DNA of 6,590 bases from Cryomorphaceae bacterium (lineage in GTDB: Bacteria > Bacteroidota > Bacteroidia > Flavobacteriales_G > Salibacteraceae). Positions 5,526 to 6,590 of the stretch are shown piece after piece. Within the stretch, counting starts at the first letter, position 1. Every line of letters begins with the position of its first letter. The notes under the pieces are model-generated. The model had not been told where the DNA came from. It ran no database searches and was given only the letters and a program-made list of their open reading frames with translations. The stretch spans positions 1 to 6,590 of the forward strand of contig PXEK01000218.1 in NCBI GenBank assembly GCA_003564735.1, in the 5' to 3' direction. The translations under genes were made by a program, and so were the position numbers.

Positions 5526-6590
5526 ATGATGAAAGAACCTGCACTCGGCTTAAAACAAAATTGGAAACAGTTTACGCTGCTTGTTATCGTCAATGCTTTT
5601 GTGGGGGCTATGGTAGGTATAGAGCGTTCCATCTTTCCCGAGTTTGCTCGAGAAGTTTTTGGCGTAGAATCAAAAACGGCCATACTTTCCTTTATCACGG
5701 CTTTTGGTATTTCAAAAGCGGTAATGAATTACTTCACGGGGCGGTTATCGAATAACTTCGGAAGGAAAAACTTGTTGCTGGTCGGTTGGTTTTTAACCCT
5801 CCCCGTTCCCTTTATTTTGATGTACGCACCAAGTTGGAGTTGGGTCATTTTTGCCAATGTATTGCTGGGCATTACTCAAGGAATTACTTGGAGCAGTACA
5901 GTAATTATGAAAATAGACTTGGTGGGTCCAAACAATAGGGGATTGGCTATGGGGCTGAATGAGTTTGCGGGGTATTTTGCCGTAGGTTTTTTCGCTTTTC
6001 TATCGGGGTACGCAGCGAGTAGCTACGGGATTACTCCCTATCCGTTTTACCTGGGCATTGCAGCTTCGGTAACGGGGCTTTTGCTTACGGCAATTTGGGT
6101 GAAAGATACGGGTGCCTTTGTAGATTTGGAAAAAAACTTAGATACGGTTGAAAGTAAAGGTAACGTGTTTTTAAACACCACTTTTTTCGATAAAACGTTA
6201 AGCTCTGTAACTCAAGCGGGGTTGGTCAATAATTTGAACGACGGAATGATTTGGGGCCTATTGCCGGTATTGCTTTTGAGTTTGAATTTTAACAGTGAAA
6301 ATATAGGGGTTATTGCCGCTGTGTATCCGGCAGTGTGGGGTATAGGGCAATTGTTTACGGGAAAAATGGCCGATGTGTATTCAAAAAAGAAAATGCTATT
6401 TTGGGGTATGTTGATGCAAGCGGCGGCCGTATTTTTAATTCCGTTTACCGCTCAATTTTACGTTTTGGTTTTATTATCCGGCGTTTTGGGATTTGGTACA
6501 GCCTTGGTTTATCCCACATTTTTGGCGGCCGTGGCCAATGCCGTTTATCCCGGCGAGCGGGCCGAGAGCATAGGGGTTTTTAGGTTGTGG
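5526..6590 (+). CDS. MFS (major facilitator superfamily) transporter, C-terminus beyond window
   Basis: An open frame of 355 codons runs to the last base of the window without a stop. It begins at tandem ATGs, 5526 and 5529; either could be the start. The product is strongly hydrophobic, with about ten membrane segments visible, for example near 16-33, 51-68, 82-100, 104-123, 147-165, 172-191, 243-253, 258-276, 288-306 and 310-340. The loop between segments 2 and 3, GRLSNNFGRK (72-81), is the MFS signature A. The matching loop of the second half is GKMADVYSKKK (279-289). A polar stretch at about 192-230 is the central cytoplasmic loop. The usual family length is 400-430 residues, so perhaps the last two segments are missing here. 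It is an inner-membrane secondary transporter; the substrate cannot be told from sequence. It starts 60 bases after folA, with its own promoter box. Confidence 0.9.
   Translation, partial: MMKEPALGLKQNWKQFTLLVIVNAFVGAMVGIERSIFPEFAREVFGVESKTAILSFITAFGISKAVMNYFTGRLSNNFGRKNLLLVGWFLTLPVPFILMYAPSWSWVIFANVLLGITQGITWSSTVIMKIDLVGPNNRGLAMGLNEFAGYFAVGFFAFLSGYAASSYGITPYPFYLGIAASVTGLLLTAIWVKDTGAFVDLEKNLDTVESKGNVFLNTTFFDKTLSSVTQAGLVNNLNDGMIWGLLPVLLLSLNFNSENIGVIAAVYPAVWGIGQLFTGKMADVYSKKKMLFWGMLMQAAAVFLIPFTAQFYVLVLLSGVLGFGTALVYPTFLAAVANAVYPGERAESIGVFRLW

Noticed and set aside
5474..5755. A 93-codon plus-strand open frame after folA, and another at 6335-6583
   Set aside because: Both are in frames shifted from the continuous 355-codon MFS frame, which has membrane segments and the signature A loop. 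The shifted products are Arg/Cys-rich and resemble nothing. There is no sign of a frameshift in the MFS gene.

Overview
The window reads as a chromosomal stretch from a member of the Bacteroidota, most likely a Flavobacteriia-type lineage. Two things support this. Four of the genes have a perfect TAnnTTTG box, the -7 element of Bacteroidota promoters, a few tens of bases or less upstream of the start, and no gene has a clear Shine-Dalgarno sequence. The amidophosphoribosyltransferase is also the long form of about 630 residues that I associate with this phylum. No RNA gene, CRISPR array, transposase or phage gene was seen. The window is mostly well-packed housekeeping genes.

Left part, minus strand (1-1115): two adjacent sugar-type oxidoreductases of the Gfo/Idh/MocA family. 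The upstream one is complete. The downstream one is cut by the window edge after 28 codons. They overlap by ATGA and so look co-transcribed and translationally coupled. The complete one resembles the WlbA/WbpB-like dehydrogenases of UDP-N-acetylglucosaminuronate found in surface-polysaccharide clusters, so this is probably the edge of a polysaccharide locus.

Divergent intergenic region (1116-1384): holds one promoter box for each direction and, between them, a nested palindrome of about 115 bp (1169-1283). The palindrome lies upstream of both boxes, so it is neither a leader structure nor a terminator of either neighbour. It could be a small dispersed palindromic repeat (MITE/REP-like) or a regulatory site.

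Right part, plus strand (1385-6590): long-form purF (first committed step of purine synthesis), thyA (dTMP synthesis), a small TIP30/HTATIP2-like NAD(P)-binding protein, folA (dihydrofolate reductase) and the first 355 codons of an MFS transporter. thyA and folA form one metabolic cycle: ThyA oxidises methylene-tetrahydrofolate to dihydrofolate and FolA reduces it back. Tetrahydrofolate cofactors also serve later purine steps, so purF-thyA-folA is a coherent nucleotide/one-carbon group. The NAD(P)-binding protein sits between thyA and folA, and its stop overlaps the folA start. The MFS gene has its own near-leaderless promoter.

I see no clearly new multi-gene system. The points most worth a second look are the intergenic palindrome, the altered active-site features of the long PurF, the unexplained gene coupled to folA, and the very short leaders and minute out-of-frame ORFs that touch several start codons.
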